Below are positions 10,730-22,613 of a stretch of 64,000 bases of DNA, one piece after another. The stretch lies in the NCBI GenBank assembly GCA_037074705.1, contig CM073590.1, positions 118,287,600 to 118,351,599 on the forward strand, in the 5' to 3' direction. Within the stretch, counting starts at the first letter, position 1, and every line of letters starts with the position of its first letter. A program made the translations under genes and the position numbers. The notes beneath the pieces are model-generated. The model searched no databases, was not told the DNA's origin, and saw only the letters and a program-made list of their open reading frames with translations. The stretch comes from Zhengitettix transpicula. Its lineage: Eukaryota; Arthropoda; Insecta; Orthoptera; Tetrigidae.

Positions 10730-13250
10730 CGAAATGAGTAATCAAGGCAGTAATAAAGTACTTTAATGCAATTAATAATACTTCAGGAATAATTCACAGA
10801 GTTTGTTTATTAGTTTACATATTATATGTAAAACTGTGGAATGCTGTTCTTTGTGTAGCCTGATTAAGTGAAAATTGCGTGAAAGTGATAAAAATAAGTG
10901 CATCATTCCTCGATTCCCTATTTTTCTGATTTAGCACCGTGATACTTCGTCTTATTCCCCAAAATCATGTCTATACGTTTATCAGTGGAGTAAGTACAAA
11001 ACGACACAGTTCATGCTCTGGTTCTCGGAAAGCGATGTAGAGGAGTTATTGAGCATTTGAAGGAACCCATGCAGAAGTGTGTTCACTCATTGGGGCTTAT
11101 ACTTTGAAGGGGTCCAATAATTGTTCACATCAGGAAACTAAACAATGTCACAGCATGTACAACTGTGTTGTTGCAGCGAAATGTTGACCAACCTGAACAT
11201 AGAACTTGGGGGGGGGGAATAGATCTGCATAGTGTTTATCATGTCTGTGGTACTGTTTACTGTACTTCTGGGACCGTGAAAACTAAAACGTATATAATAT
11301 CAATACTGAAAAGGTAACATCACATTTATAAACTTATTCTGTAAAAATTGTGAACGGTATTGAAATTTTTGATAAGCAAACTATTTTGTAATGAACAGCA
11401 ATTAAACATTATGAAGATGGAACACTAAGAAGAACTTTCTGAAATTGTTGTGTGACATGCTTTTTGTAAGCTCTGTTATCCGTAGCAGTGTTCCAAAAGT
11501 ATGAATAAGAGAAAAAAGTTCCGTAATACATCACATGTATAATTTATTCCATATTTTTGGCCTGTGAAAATTACATAAAAATATATTTTTTAAGTAAAGG
11601 GGACAAATAATAGAGAGGTATATTTATCTCTTATTGGGCGTGTGAGAAATAACTGTGAATGTAAAAAAATACTAACTACGGTCGGTATATATATAAAATA
11701 CATTTGTTAAGACAAAAAATTTACTACATATAATACTGTTATTGCATTTTCAGCATTAGGAAGAACCCAATAATGTATTGACACGTAACGCCTATTTTGT
11801 TGCCACATATTTAACATTATATTTATAAGCTTGTTTCCTTTTAACTGACAAACTATCGGTGGTGTTGCTGTCTTGATGATGTCTTGAGACATTTTAAGCG
11901 CGTGAAAACACATTTTATTTAATAGATCATGAATGTAAAATAAAGTCAATAGTAAATAGTATTTGAGTGATTTTAGAGTTAACGTCGTACAACGCGAGGG
12001 GAAATGTTAGTTGTTCGGTTTAATTTCTCTTACAGAGAAATGTTGATAATTTGAAAATGTGTAAAGAATTAATTTATGTTAAGTAAATGGAGGTTGTAAG
12101 TGATTTCATTAGATTATTAGCGATTATAGTATTTCAGTTCCAAAGTCTGTCGAATTGGCGTCCCCACCAACTTCCCTTACTGAACTCTTCCCCTCTGTAC
12201 ACATTTTACTTTCTCTCTATTTTGTTCGTGCATGTATCTCTATAGTTACCGGAATTAAAAGAGAAATCGCAAAGGGGATTCCTCAGAGCTTCGAACAGAA
12301 AGTACAAACTAAAACATTTAGATCCTGATTTGGAATAGATGAAAATTTCTTGGACACTATTTTCTATTTCCGATGAATCATTGTTTGTACCAACCAATAA
12401 AACACTGTTTTAAGAAAACGTTGTTTGAAATTTTATAGATTGTCAAGTAACACATTATTGTTGTTTTCTTCCGTCCTGCAACCAGTATTTTCGTCTGTAT
12501 TATTAACTTAATTGAGCGCAAAGCGCCCTTTTTTTTAAAACTGATAATTACATTAAAATATATTTTCTATAAACCAAGGGACTTGACCTTGAAGTGAATA
12601 TTCTTTTTCTTCATACGAAAAACACTTGCCATGCAATTCGGTTTGGTATCGTGTACGTTTACAATTGTTTTCTCAAGAGCAATATCTTAAACAGTTTAAG
12701 TGATTTCAAAAATTCGAAAAAATGTTATAATTTTATGAAGACCAAGCAATTTTTATGGATTCATTTTAAAAAAACCTACAACGCCATCCAGCATTATTGT
12801 ACGTCACTATTCGTAATTTAATAGTAATTCTACATCTATACAGAGTATTAAGTAAGTTTGCTGTAAAGTATTGTAAACGTCCATTGACGTTTCTTCTTAC
12901 TTATATTATTAAATTAAGCTCAGCCTTGTATGCTATTAGAATAATATCAAAATGTAGTGATATTAACATCAGGAACTAACTTAGTTTACTTCGCATATTT
13001 TCACTCGTTATTGTGATATGACATATTTTTGGGGGTTAATCTTCAGGGAAAGACAAAATATTTATTCTTCAGGAAAGAATTGTTGGACTTATATATCAAG
13101 TTTCCTAAAGAGCATCTTGCTGGGGTGTCTTAAAAAATGGGCATTATTACTGTTACATGTCTGTACATATTATCCTTAATGTTGTTTTTGATGAGTAAAA
13201 GAAACAGATTCATGATCGAATCAGATTATTCGGGTATTCCATTGTCTCGG
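10730..13250. other. Non-coding, nothing recognised
   Basis: AT-rich. A run of nine G occurs at about 11210-11218. Short open frames (11707-11949, 12594-12821 and others) carry no motifs. Confidence 0.5.
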
Positions 13251-13510
13251 AGTAGAAAGGTGATCAATAAAAAGTGAAAAAAGGCAAAGGAAAACAAAGA
13301 AGAAAAGCAAATAAACAGAGAAAAATAGAAAGAGGCAGGTTAAAGAGATGATTTGAAAGGTCATCTAGAAGATCAGGAAAAAGTTGTAAAGATTTGCTAC
13401 AAACGAAGAAAACAAAGAAACAATAAAAACAGAAAGTGTGCAAGAAACAAGTTAGGTTAAAGAAATGAAAGATCGTCTAGTAGTTCAGAAAAATATGTAG
13501 AAACTCAACG
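13251..13510 (+). repeat. Purine-rich tract with a diverged tandem duplication
   Basis: The plus strand is strongly A/G-biased. Two diverged copies with a period of about 115 bp are visible: AGGTTAAAGAGATGATTTGA then TCATCTAGAAGATCAGGAAA near 13337, and AGGTTAAAGAAATGAAAGAT then CGTCTAGTAGTTCAGAAAAA near 13452. Nothing coding. Confidence 0.6.
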
Positions 13511-14890
13511 TTTCGAACAGTACGGGAAAAAACTCATTAGGGGGCAGACCTACTAAGTTCGGACTGGTCCTAGAGTGACCGCTGTCCCAGTTTATCTTAA
13601 TACTCGTTCATATACTATTTTTTTATTCATTTTAAGGTTAAATGTTATTTATATCTGAAGATAGTTTTTCCGAAACCCTTATACCTGACAAATCACGCAA
13701 GTCGTGTTAAAAATTCTGGACTAATATAAGAGCCAATAACTGTGCTCGGATGGGAAATAAGGGATCGTCTTGAACAGGATCAGGTTCGTGGACAGCAATT
13801 TTAGCCGATGTGTTTAATTTTAATTTTGAGTTGATGTTAAATTAAAAATATCAAGCAACTTTATACTCCGTATAGAAGTTACTGATGTCACTGGTTGCGA
13901 AGTATGCCAGCTGTATAAATAATGGGAAGTATGAGAATTAGCGGTTATGGATTGTGGATAACACCGCTGTGAATTAATCCGTAGCCCAACGGCTCAAAAC
14001 GAGAACATGTCTCCAAGTTAATAAAATGGAAATGCCACTCATTTATTCATCGGAGCATGCGACCTTTTTTCACGACTGAGTCGTAATGTGTGTGAGAGTA
14101 CTGGGACTCTCATCGATTTCCATTGTGCAGTATATGGGAAGCCTGAGATGTGGATATGAGACTCGGGGAAAGAGCGAGCAGTGCATTATGCAGACGATAC
14201 ATCGATTTGGGTCACTGCAGGTAGGGTGAGTGGCGTGCGCGGGGGCAACAATAAAACTGTCATCATCACAAAACTTTCACGACAATTTAAGACATGAAGT
14301 CCATATTTATTGTTTTATGAAAGAAACGATTCCATGTTTCGTATCGAAAGCTTCAGTACTTCTGTATTGGTGTATTTTAGTGCCCAAAATGACAATCGAA
14401 AATTGCGGATACTCTGATAATTGAATATTAAAATAATTAAACATTAATGTGGCCAATTTCATATTGAACGCAAGCAACTCTGTGAAATACCCGAGATAAT
14501 GCAGTTAATAAGATGATAACTTAGTTTCAAGCGGAGGATGAATATGTTTAATCTCGTCTCTACGTACATCGTGCTGAATCTTATTCATCGTACGAAGCAG
14601 GTTAACCGATTTGAGTTCAGTCACAATTCATACGACTTTACAATTCAATAAAGTATGTTCATGTTAAAATAAAAATCTTTGTAACTTTCCTTACTTTGGA
14701 AATGAAAAAAATATTCGTCTGAATGAAAATTAATAATAAGAATATGTTCCGGGCTCATTTTTTCTTCCATTGCTCAGTACGCTTTTTATGTATTTCCATC
14801 CCAATTTACGCACATAAATAATTCCTAATTTAAATAATATTTTATCTTCTATAGGTCTTCCATAAAATAGAATAATGACATATTCAGATA
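13511..14890. other. Non-coding, with a GC-richer patch at about 14050-14260
   Basis: The patch holds overlapping donor-like strings (CAGGTAGG and GGGTGAGT) at 14217-14231, but I see no convincing acceptor or conserved reading frame before it, so no exon is called. The rest is AT-rich. Confidence 0.35.
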
Positions 14891-14962
14891 GTGAATTATT
14901 TATATGTCGCCTTCAATTGCCAGCCCAGTGAATTATTTATATGTCGCCTTCAATTGCCAGCC
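14891..14962 (+). repeat. 37-bp tandem duplication, near perfect
   Basis: The unit starting GTGAATTATTTATATGTCGC at 14891 is repeated immediately at 14928; the two copies agree over at least 35 consecutive bases. This indicates a very recent duplication or a copy-number artefact of assembly. Confidence 0.9.
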
Positions 14963-15121
14963 TATATAGTTTTTCAGTCTTAGTTTCTGGAACATTTTTT
15001 CGGGTGTCGCAGCGAAGAATTTTGGAGACATCAAATATCTACTTCCATGTTACTTTCGGAAGCTTTACGCATACTTTCGTGTTTGTGACGTCATTTGGCG
15101 CAGTTATCTTAAACTTGTCTT

Positions 15122-15142
15122 TTGTTTCTCACAGGTAATTGC
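15122..15142 (+). promoter_or_regulatory. Acceptor-donor juxtaposition, weak
   Basis: A pyrimidine tract (CTTTTGTTTCTCACAG, ending at 15134) is followed directly by GTAATT, so a splice acceptor-like and donor-like signal share one junction. The donor half is a poor match to consensus. Listed because a stronger example lies 455 bp downstream. Confidence 0.2.
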
Positions 15143-15571
15143 TTCTGTCCTGACTCGTCTTTGGTCTCCCACATTACGTATTTTACAACTCGTTAAGAAT
15201 ATATATGACTATATTTAACAGATTAATTTTAAGTTCAGCTTTATATTCAATACACGTATTGAATACTGCGTTAAGTAAGTTTAATTCAATATATATAATT
15301 TTAAACATTAACGTTATTTATATATAGTTTCCTGTAACAAATTGCATTTATAATTAATATAAAAAGGGATAAAACTTTCAATATTAATTTCTGTTATTAA
15401 ATTTTTGAAGGATATTTGCATTATAATTTCTTTATTAGTGCATTGAATGCATATTTCAGTTATGTAATGCTTGCCTTTGTTTGACTCCAATTTACAATTG
15501 AAGTTTTTTCCCAGAAGCTTCCGTTGTTAAATGTTAAATCTGAGCTTGGTATGTAGCAGATTTGTGACGAG

Positions 15572-15600
15572 GGCTTTGTTGTTTTCCAGGTGAGTGTTCC
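15572..15600 (+). promoter_or_regulatory. Candidate recursive (ratchet) splice site
   Basis: CTTTGTTGTTTTCCAG, a good acceptor with pyrimidine tract, is followed without any exon by GTGAGTG, a strong donor (junction 15589/15590). Zero-length-exon sites of this kind are used in stepwise removal of very long introns in insects. A patch richer in GC than the surroundings follows to about 15760. Only sequence resemblance supports this; it requires the window to lie inside a plus-strand intron, which nothing else here shows. Confidence 0.3.
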
Positions 15601-17577
15601 GGGCTTCTGGTGTGGGCGTGCAGTTTCACGGCTCGTTTCGCCAGACCTCAGAGTCGTGATGAAGCTAAAATTCTCCAGTTACCCATCGAAGTTTTCTGTG
15701 ATACACCCGTCGATTGGAATCTGTGAGCCAAAACATGGAACGCTGATGGATTTTAAGTGCCGTTGATTCTCGTACTTTCAAGTTCCGCATGTTCCTGAAA
15801 GATTTGTATGATGATATCTAGTTTTAAGAATTCATGCAATTATTTATGACTTAGTTATTTGTCTCATTATTTCTTGATTCGATATACAGAATTTTCGTCT
15901 CGTGTAGCTATTTCGGTTGACGACAATTTCTAATACATCACTGAAAAGATTTTCACTATGGTATAAGTGTACTTTAGGCAGTTTTACTTCCCTGTTTCAC
16001 TGTTTTCAGCTCTGGTTTTCACTCTAATATGGTACAAAATGAAGTTGACCTATTCCAAATATTTTCTTTGTTTTACTCGAGAAACGTAGTTTGTGGGCAT
16101 AACTAGAAAACCTTGTCCTGTTATACGAATTTCTTACGCCTTACTTTCATACCGAAACACTCCAAGTCTGACAACACAAATTGCCTGATCCATAACAAAT
16201 AATTACTCTCATGTTTTTACAATCTTGAATTTTAATAACCAATTTGCAATACAATTTTATTGAATAGTAAATATTTATCGCTTTTTTGATGATTTGGCAA
16301 TATTTTTTACGCGAAAATTCGTCGTGTCGGTTGACTTACTAATTTATTGACCCTGTTAAGTGCAATTTGTGTGTTGTTCGACTGAACATTTTTATTGTCT
16401 CAGATTCGTATAGTCATAATTTATAGTAAATTATTCATCGAAAAAAAATTGAAAACAGCCAATTCAACAATTAATTATTGTACTGATTTAATCAAAGTCA
16501 ACAATTTCCGAAACTCATATTCTTTTAATAATTCCTTGAAATGTAATTAAGAATTATGGAAATAAAATAATGGGATCCGGTTTGCTCATAAAACAATAGA
16601 CGGCTAACAGGGAAGGTGGGATTTAATTTTCAACAGTTTCCTAATTGGTACGTAAAATAAAAAACATCTCTTGTTCCTTGTTAAGCCTTTTTAATTTTAG
16701 TCTATACATTTTTCATTACGTTCTAATGCAGTTGTATGAAGCTTTACCGTGTGGATTGCTCTTTCCTACTCAGTGGATCTGAAATTAAATTTATTCCGCC
16801 AATGCGAAGTATTCTATCTAAGCCCCGGAATTGAAAATAGGCAGTAGATACGACTTATGTAACTTTCTCCCTCCTACAAAATTCCTATCATATAGTACTT
16901 AATCTATTATCCAGATTATACTGACTCAATAAAATCTTTGCACTGTACCTCCTTATTTTTAAAACAGTCGTCACTTAAGTTTAATATAATGTAATAAGAT
17001 AAAAATCTCAAACCTATGAAAACTGTAATTTCTTTCCATCCTGTATTATGTAAACTGTACTGCGATTTTTGATTCTTATTTGATCATAAATTTGAAACAT
17101 TTTATCGTTGTTTGTATTTGTCAAATGGTGCGCAGAATGGGCGACGAGAATTAACGTATATATTGAATAACGTGCTCAAACATATGAAGTGGAGGAGGAC
17201 GCGCTTGATAAACAGGATAAACTTAGGGAGATATATTTTTTTGCCTACGGGTATCATGTATTCAGCGCATTTGTTATTTTATCTCCAACAGACGATTTCA
17301 ATATTTTCATTAATTTCGCTCAAACAAATTCAGATTGTCTAAATTTGCCCATTCCGACAGCTGTAAAAAGAGCCTGAAAATTTTGGAGCTTGTCCTTCTC
17401 CATTGAATAAAGTAATATAGTAATCGCGTGTACCAAGATTACCAAGATAAATGAGTAGTTAACAATCCAAAATTAATTTTAAACATAATTTCATACTGTT
17501 AAAATTGATTTAAATCTCTCACGTATTTTTATCTGGATAATTATTCAGTAACCAAACATGTAAAGATCTGACAAAAA
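15601..17577. other. Non-coding, nothing recognised
   Basis: A GC-richer patch runs to about 15760; beyond that the sequence is AT-rich with stops in all frames. Open frames at 17112-17342 and 17189-17377 overlap each other and have no motif. Confidence 0.5.
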
Positions 17578-18375
17578 TTAATTTCGCTTGGCATATTCCG
17601 TATGTATCGGTTAAAGAAAAGACACATTCGCTTATTTCAACTTATTCTCGTTTATTTTACGAATGGAATAGATGTAACGTTGCAGAGTTTCTCTGCTTCG
17701 TTGAAAAAAGCAACGTTAGTTAGGCGGAGTCTGATAAGAGATAACATCCAAACAGTATGACGAGCAGACTGTAAAAGATAATAAAAATATAGAGTGATGG
17801 GCACATTCTGCAGACCGTGGAACCGATATCACAATACAAGCTTTATTTACATACATTTTGTAATTATTAACTTAGGCCTGAATGTAGAATCATTGAATCC
17901 CATAACCCACCCATTATATCTACGTCTAGATTAATGGCAAACAAGCTCAAATCGAACAAATAAGTGCACTTTAAAATCCTTTAAACAACTTATAGAATGT
18001 ACAAAGAAACTGACGGTAGGGTTTGAATGACAGAAGCAGCAATGAACGCATTACAATTAATGATTACTAGAGTTACGAACGGCTACATTAGAAATTATTA
18101 TCTAATAACGAATTGAATTAATAATTATCGGTTTCTGATTCACCAAGTAATAATGTATCACAATACCCCAGAATGGTTTTAATCTCATGAAAATGAAATA
18201 TTTCATTTATGAATTCTATAATTTAAACTGGCATATTGTCAGTAACACATAATATTATAAGGATCGATATCAAGTCAAGTGCGTATCACATCAGTTTAAT
18301 ATACATTAAATTATTAACCTCCCTACAAATAAAAAATACAGTAAACACTATAATTAATTTATAAAAAAATTGTAC
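17578..18375 (+). repeat. Left long terminal inverted repeat
   Basis: Pairs with 21625-22613. The outer edge is set by ATTTCGCTTGGCATATT matching the complement ATATCGCTCGGCCTACT; the inner edge is near TTATAAAAAAATTGT. The exact ends are uncertain by about 10-20 bp. Confidence 0.8.
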
Positions 18376-20448
18376 ATTAATATATTTATTAATCGAATAA
18401 GTAATACTTTATTGTATTTATTAATCGAAGAAGTACTTATAAATAATATCTAAATATGACGATAAAAAAATTTCGTAACCAAGACAATTTTTTGTGTAAG
18501 AATGGTATGTACACTACAAACTACTAACAGAAATTTGTGTAGTTTTTAGTATGTATTGCTTGGATTCCATCATCATTACGATTACTTGGTATCTGTCCAA
18601 AAGCCTTATATTTCCATGTGGTTATGTAGTGACTTGTTAAATTATCAAGTGTGACTGAAGATGGTTACGGTTAATGTTATGTTAACGAAAAATATTTAAT
18701 GGGAAATTTAATATATAGGATAATCAGCATTATGTTAAAATATACATAAGACTAGCTTTTTATTGGAATAATGGTATAGCACCAACAAATTTCTGAATTA
18801 TCGAACTTAGTGTTAATATTTGAAATTTTTATAGAAAAGATGTTTACTACATTGCGGTAGTCATTGAACACATCACATGTAATCTTCGATGATTGGAAGA
18901 AGCATCAGAATAGATTAATTAAATATACATAAATGCTAAATACAAATATTTGCCCAGACGCTATTAATTTTCGGAAGTGAAGGTATGAATAAATTCACCT
19001 GCACAAAAGTAGTGAACTGAATTCATTCCAAGGGAAAAGTTTACGTATTTGTTTCGCTTTTACTGCCTTACTGCTATCTAACCGTTGGTAATGTAAAGAA
19101 TTACATGTAATTTCTCAGCAATATCGTTTCATGTCTCTCGAAGATGTTGAAGGTTCGTAGTTTTTTAACAGAAAAAATCGTTTAAATAGCGTTAATATAT
19201 CGTCACCATACTGCAACGATTGTAACTATGGCTAATTGGTTCAAATGCTAAATAATTAATAATTTAGATACTTTATAAATATACCAGCTAATATTCGGAC
19301 ATTTTGTATATAATTATTAATTTTATCTTAAAATTGTTAAATCTATGAAATTATTGTTATTATAATGTTATAATTCTATTGTGAATTTAAGTTTAGGATG
19401 AATACTATTAATACTATTCGTAAAGATTTGATTTTATTTCTTCTCTTATTAAATACAAATCATCAATATATTTTATACATATTATAGGTTTTTTGGCTGT
19501 CATTTTATAAGCTTTAGCTAACATATATTTCGTTGTAATCCTTGCCATATTAACCGATAGGCTCGCTCCCATTTTATACGGTGTAGGCCTACTTGTTTAT
19601 AAACGTTATCCTTATTTGTTTCAAGAGAAATCTTAATGCCGTCCAAGAATATATTTTAGCTCTTAATATAAGCAAAGCAAAGTAAAGTTTTTCCCAATTA
19701 GAACTATTGTTTCTTTATCAAATTTCATCAGTTTGTTGGGAAACAAAGAAATAGTTTTTAATTCTATTGCATACTTAACGTCGCAAGGATTATTATTATT
19801 GATATTATCAAATGATTTATTCTGAAATCTTTTCACGTAACTATATTATCCATTTTTTTGGTTATATGATAATAGTTATATAATCGTTTTAATATGGTCC
19901 AGATAACAATAAGTTTTAATTTTAATAATTGATCTAAATAACCAGTTGTTTATTAATTTTTGGTCCAGGATTAGTTCTAATACTCTGTAGATAATTTTAT
20001 CTTCTAAAAGTTCCTCTATTTTACTATTATAATCATATTTAGTTATGATAACTAATTGCTTAGTTTTCTTTTTTCAGGAACATTTTTATATAAATTCAAA
20101 AATTCTTTAGTGACTATCTAAGCTCTGCTTACCATCTTTTTAAATAGTTGTGTGCACCTATTTTTGTTCTCCTGAAAGTTTTATTTTGTATATATTAAAA
20201 TATACTTATTAAAACAATTTCTCAGGGAAAATTAATGGTCTGAAGAATTTTAACTTTTTATTTCTTGCGACTGATGTTAAGAAATGTGCGACTGTATAAT
20301 TAATTATATTATTTTAAAATTATATAACATTAAATTGACAGTAACCGTGATGATATTACAAAATTTAGACATTTGAAGGTTTATTAATTTAGAATTACAG
20401 AAATGTTACCATTCCATTTAAGAGAGCTCAATAGATTATGAAATTTGC

Positions 20449-20454
<6 letters not shown>

Positions 20455-20511
<57 letters not shown>
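20455..20511. repeat. (TA)n microsatellite
   Basis: About 28 uninterrupted TA units inside the long-TIR element. The minus-strand open frame across it (20384-20674) encodes alternating Tyr-Ile and is an artefact of the repeat. Confidence 0.95.
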
Positions 20512-20514
<3 letters not shown>

Positions 20515-21624
20515 TGCCACACGATTTATGGAAGTTGAGAATAAAATATTGGATCCATTGATAGTTACAATTGTCTTCTTCGAATAGAAATGCATTTGAA
20601 TTACTTTTTGTCGTTGATTGATAAAAATAATTCTTCGAAATAGTGTTTAGGATTAGTGCTGCGTTCGTCCACATCTTTTCCAGGTAAGGTACGACTTGAT
20701 TCTATGTTATGGTATACTGCACGTTTATAATTAACTGAATAGTGCCCACTGCATTGTTAGCGTTGTGCCCTTGCCGCACGTATATAAGGAAGGCTGTCAT
20801 TATCTCGAAGAGAGGCACCGAAACAATTGAACATTAGTCATGCGGTGCGGCATCATAAGGCCTTAAGGCCAACAACAAATCTAAAGAATAATGCTGCAAT
20901 TCAACCGAAACATTTCTTAATTGTTTGAAGCAGCAGAGGAACTAAGAATTTTGCGTGCATACATCTCGTATAATCGGTAACGAGAAGCGGCTTTAGATTA
21001 GGATATCCCCTAGTTGAAACATTAATATTTATTATAAAAAATAATTGTTTTATAAATTATAAAACATTTATAAATAAACATGAAACTTTTGCAGAAATTC
21101 ACTATTATAAATTTATGTAATTATTTATTACATAAGTTAATAACTTTTTATTAACTACCACAGATTTTAACAGACATAATATAAAGCAAAACGCTGTAAG
21201 TTAAAATGTTACACTAAATGTTTCACTACTTCCTTGAGGACTATCATCAGCTAAAGCAGTTAAATAAAAAATTATAAAGATATATCTGGTATAAAGGTAC
21301 ACAAAAACCAAATAAACTAATCTATGAAAAAATTGCATGCGAAAATTTGCTTCCAACCAAACATATTTTGGTTGTGTTGGCGATCGAATTTCGTACACCA
21401 AACAGATAAATTTAGTTTGGGCAAACCGCGGAAGAAACAATAGTCGTACAAATGTTACTCGTTAATGAAACGAACGAAACACTCCGCAACCAAAAGAAAG
21501 TAGATGAAGTTAGAAATATATTTAATTATTATCCACTATTAGTTTTGTTGATAGGCAGTTGAATAAGATTCACAAACTTGAGGAATTTACATATAGCGTA
21601 ATAAACTCAAAAAATTTTCAAAAT

Positions 21625-22613
21625 TTTTGATAAATTTTATTACAGATTTTTCTGGTTTTTTTTGTAGAGAGATTAATAATTTAAAATATTTTTCTAGTCA
21701 TACTTTTATTGGTTTATTAATAATTTAAGTTATGTTTGTATATTAAAATGATTTGATACTATCTTGGTGCCGATCATTACAATATTATGTATTACATAAT
21801 CTTGAAATTATAGGATTCATAAACTTATATTTCCTTTTAATGTGGTTAAAACCATTCTGTGGTATTGTGATTCATAACATTGAGTTCAGGAACTTGATAT
21901 TTATTATTTCAATGCGTTATTAGCTCGAAAATAGCTAGTCAAGTTGTTTGTAACAAGTGTAATCATTAATTATGAATGCATTAATTGTTCAAAGATTGAA
22001 GTCTTTCCCGGCGTAGTTGTTCAATAAATAGTTCTCGGTATTCACACGGGTTTTGCATATTTATATTTACGACGACTAAAAGCTCTGTCGTCATCTTCTT
22101 AACGTTTCGTTTAAATATAAATATGCAAAACCCGTGTGAATACCGAGAACTATTTATTGAGCATTAATTGTTGCTTCTACCGTCATAGTTAGTTTGTACA
22201 TTCAATAAGTTGATTCGAGGAATTTAAATGGCACTTCTTTGTTCCATTTGAGCTTGTCTGACATAAATTGAGACGTAGAAATTATGGGTTTGACATGATA
22301 TTCAATGATTCTATATTTAGGCTTAAGGTAAGAATTACAAAAAATGCGTAAATAAAGTATCTATTGTTTTGTTTCCACGGTCTGCAGGATGTTCCAGCTC
22401 ACTCTATACTTTTATTGTCTTTTACGGTCATATGGTTTGAATGTTATCTCTTATCAGACTCCACCTCGCTAACGTTGCCTTTTCAACGAAACAGGAACGT
22501 TACATCTATTCCATTTGTAATTTAAATGTCAATAATTTAAAATGTGCGAATGTTTATTTACTTTAACGGATACATTTGTAAACAGGATTTCATAGTAGGC
22601 CGAGCGATATTTA
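21625..22613 (-). repeat. Right long terminal inverted repeat, interrupted
   Basis: Inverted partner of 17578-18375. Without the 21978-22172 insertion it would be about 800 bp, the same as the left arm. Confidence 0.8.
21978..22172. mobile_element. 171-bp hairpin insertion with 12-bp target duplication
   Basis: GCATTAATTGTT stands at 21978-21989 and again at 22161-22172, and the 171 bp between (21990-22160) have no counterpart in the left TIR. The insert contains a perfect 48-bp inverted repeat (22022-22069 and 22112-22159). Its 42-nt loop holds a smaller stem GACGAC/GTCGTC and, on the minus strand, the string GAAACGTTAAGAAGATGACG. That string resembles ends of Penelope-like retroelements, which often carry hammerhead motifs and inverted partial terminal repeats. 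The family call is an inference; the insertion and duplication are directly visible. Confidence 0.8.

Larger units (their letters stand above)
17578..22613. mobile_element. Non-coding element with very long terminal inverted repeats, about 5 kb
   Basis: The left arm (17578-18375) reappears inverted at the right (about 21625-22613), with shared blocks in the same order: ATCGGTTAAAG/ATCCGTTAAAG, GGAATAGATGTAACGTT, AGTCTGATAAGAGATAACAT, TGCAGACCGTGGAA, AATTAATGATTAC, ATCACAATACC with CAGAATGGTTTTAA, and ATTATTAAcCTCcCTACAAA. Identity looks like 75-85% by eye. The roughly 3.2 kb between the arms is AT-rich, has no transposase motif and contains a TA microsatellite. The right arm is longer because of a nested insertion (21978-22172), a 55-bp extra piece near 21650-21720, and about 13 bp near its outer end. 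Flanking target duplications could not be fixed. It resembles non-autonomous foldback or long-TIR DNA transposons; superfamily unknown. Confidence 0.8.

Noticed and set aside
14050..14231. GC-richer patch ending in CAGGTAGGGTGAGT, considered as an exon with donor site
   Set aside because: No convincing acceptor upstream and stops in the frames examined; a donor-like string by itself is weak evidence.
20384..20674. 96-codon minus-strand frame with long Tyr-Ile run
   Set aside because: The run is the translation of the (TA)n microsatellite; there is no domain on either side.
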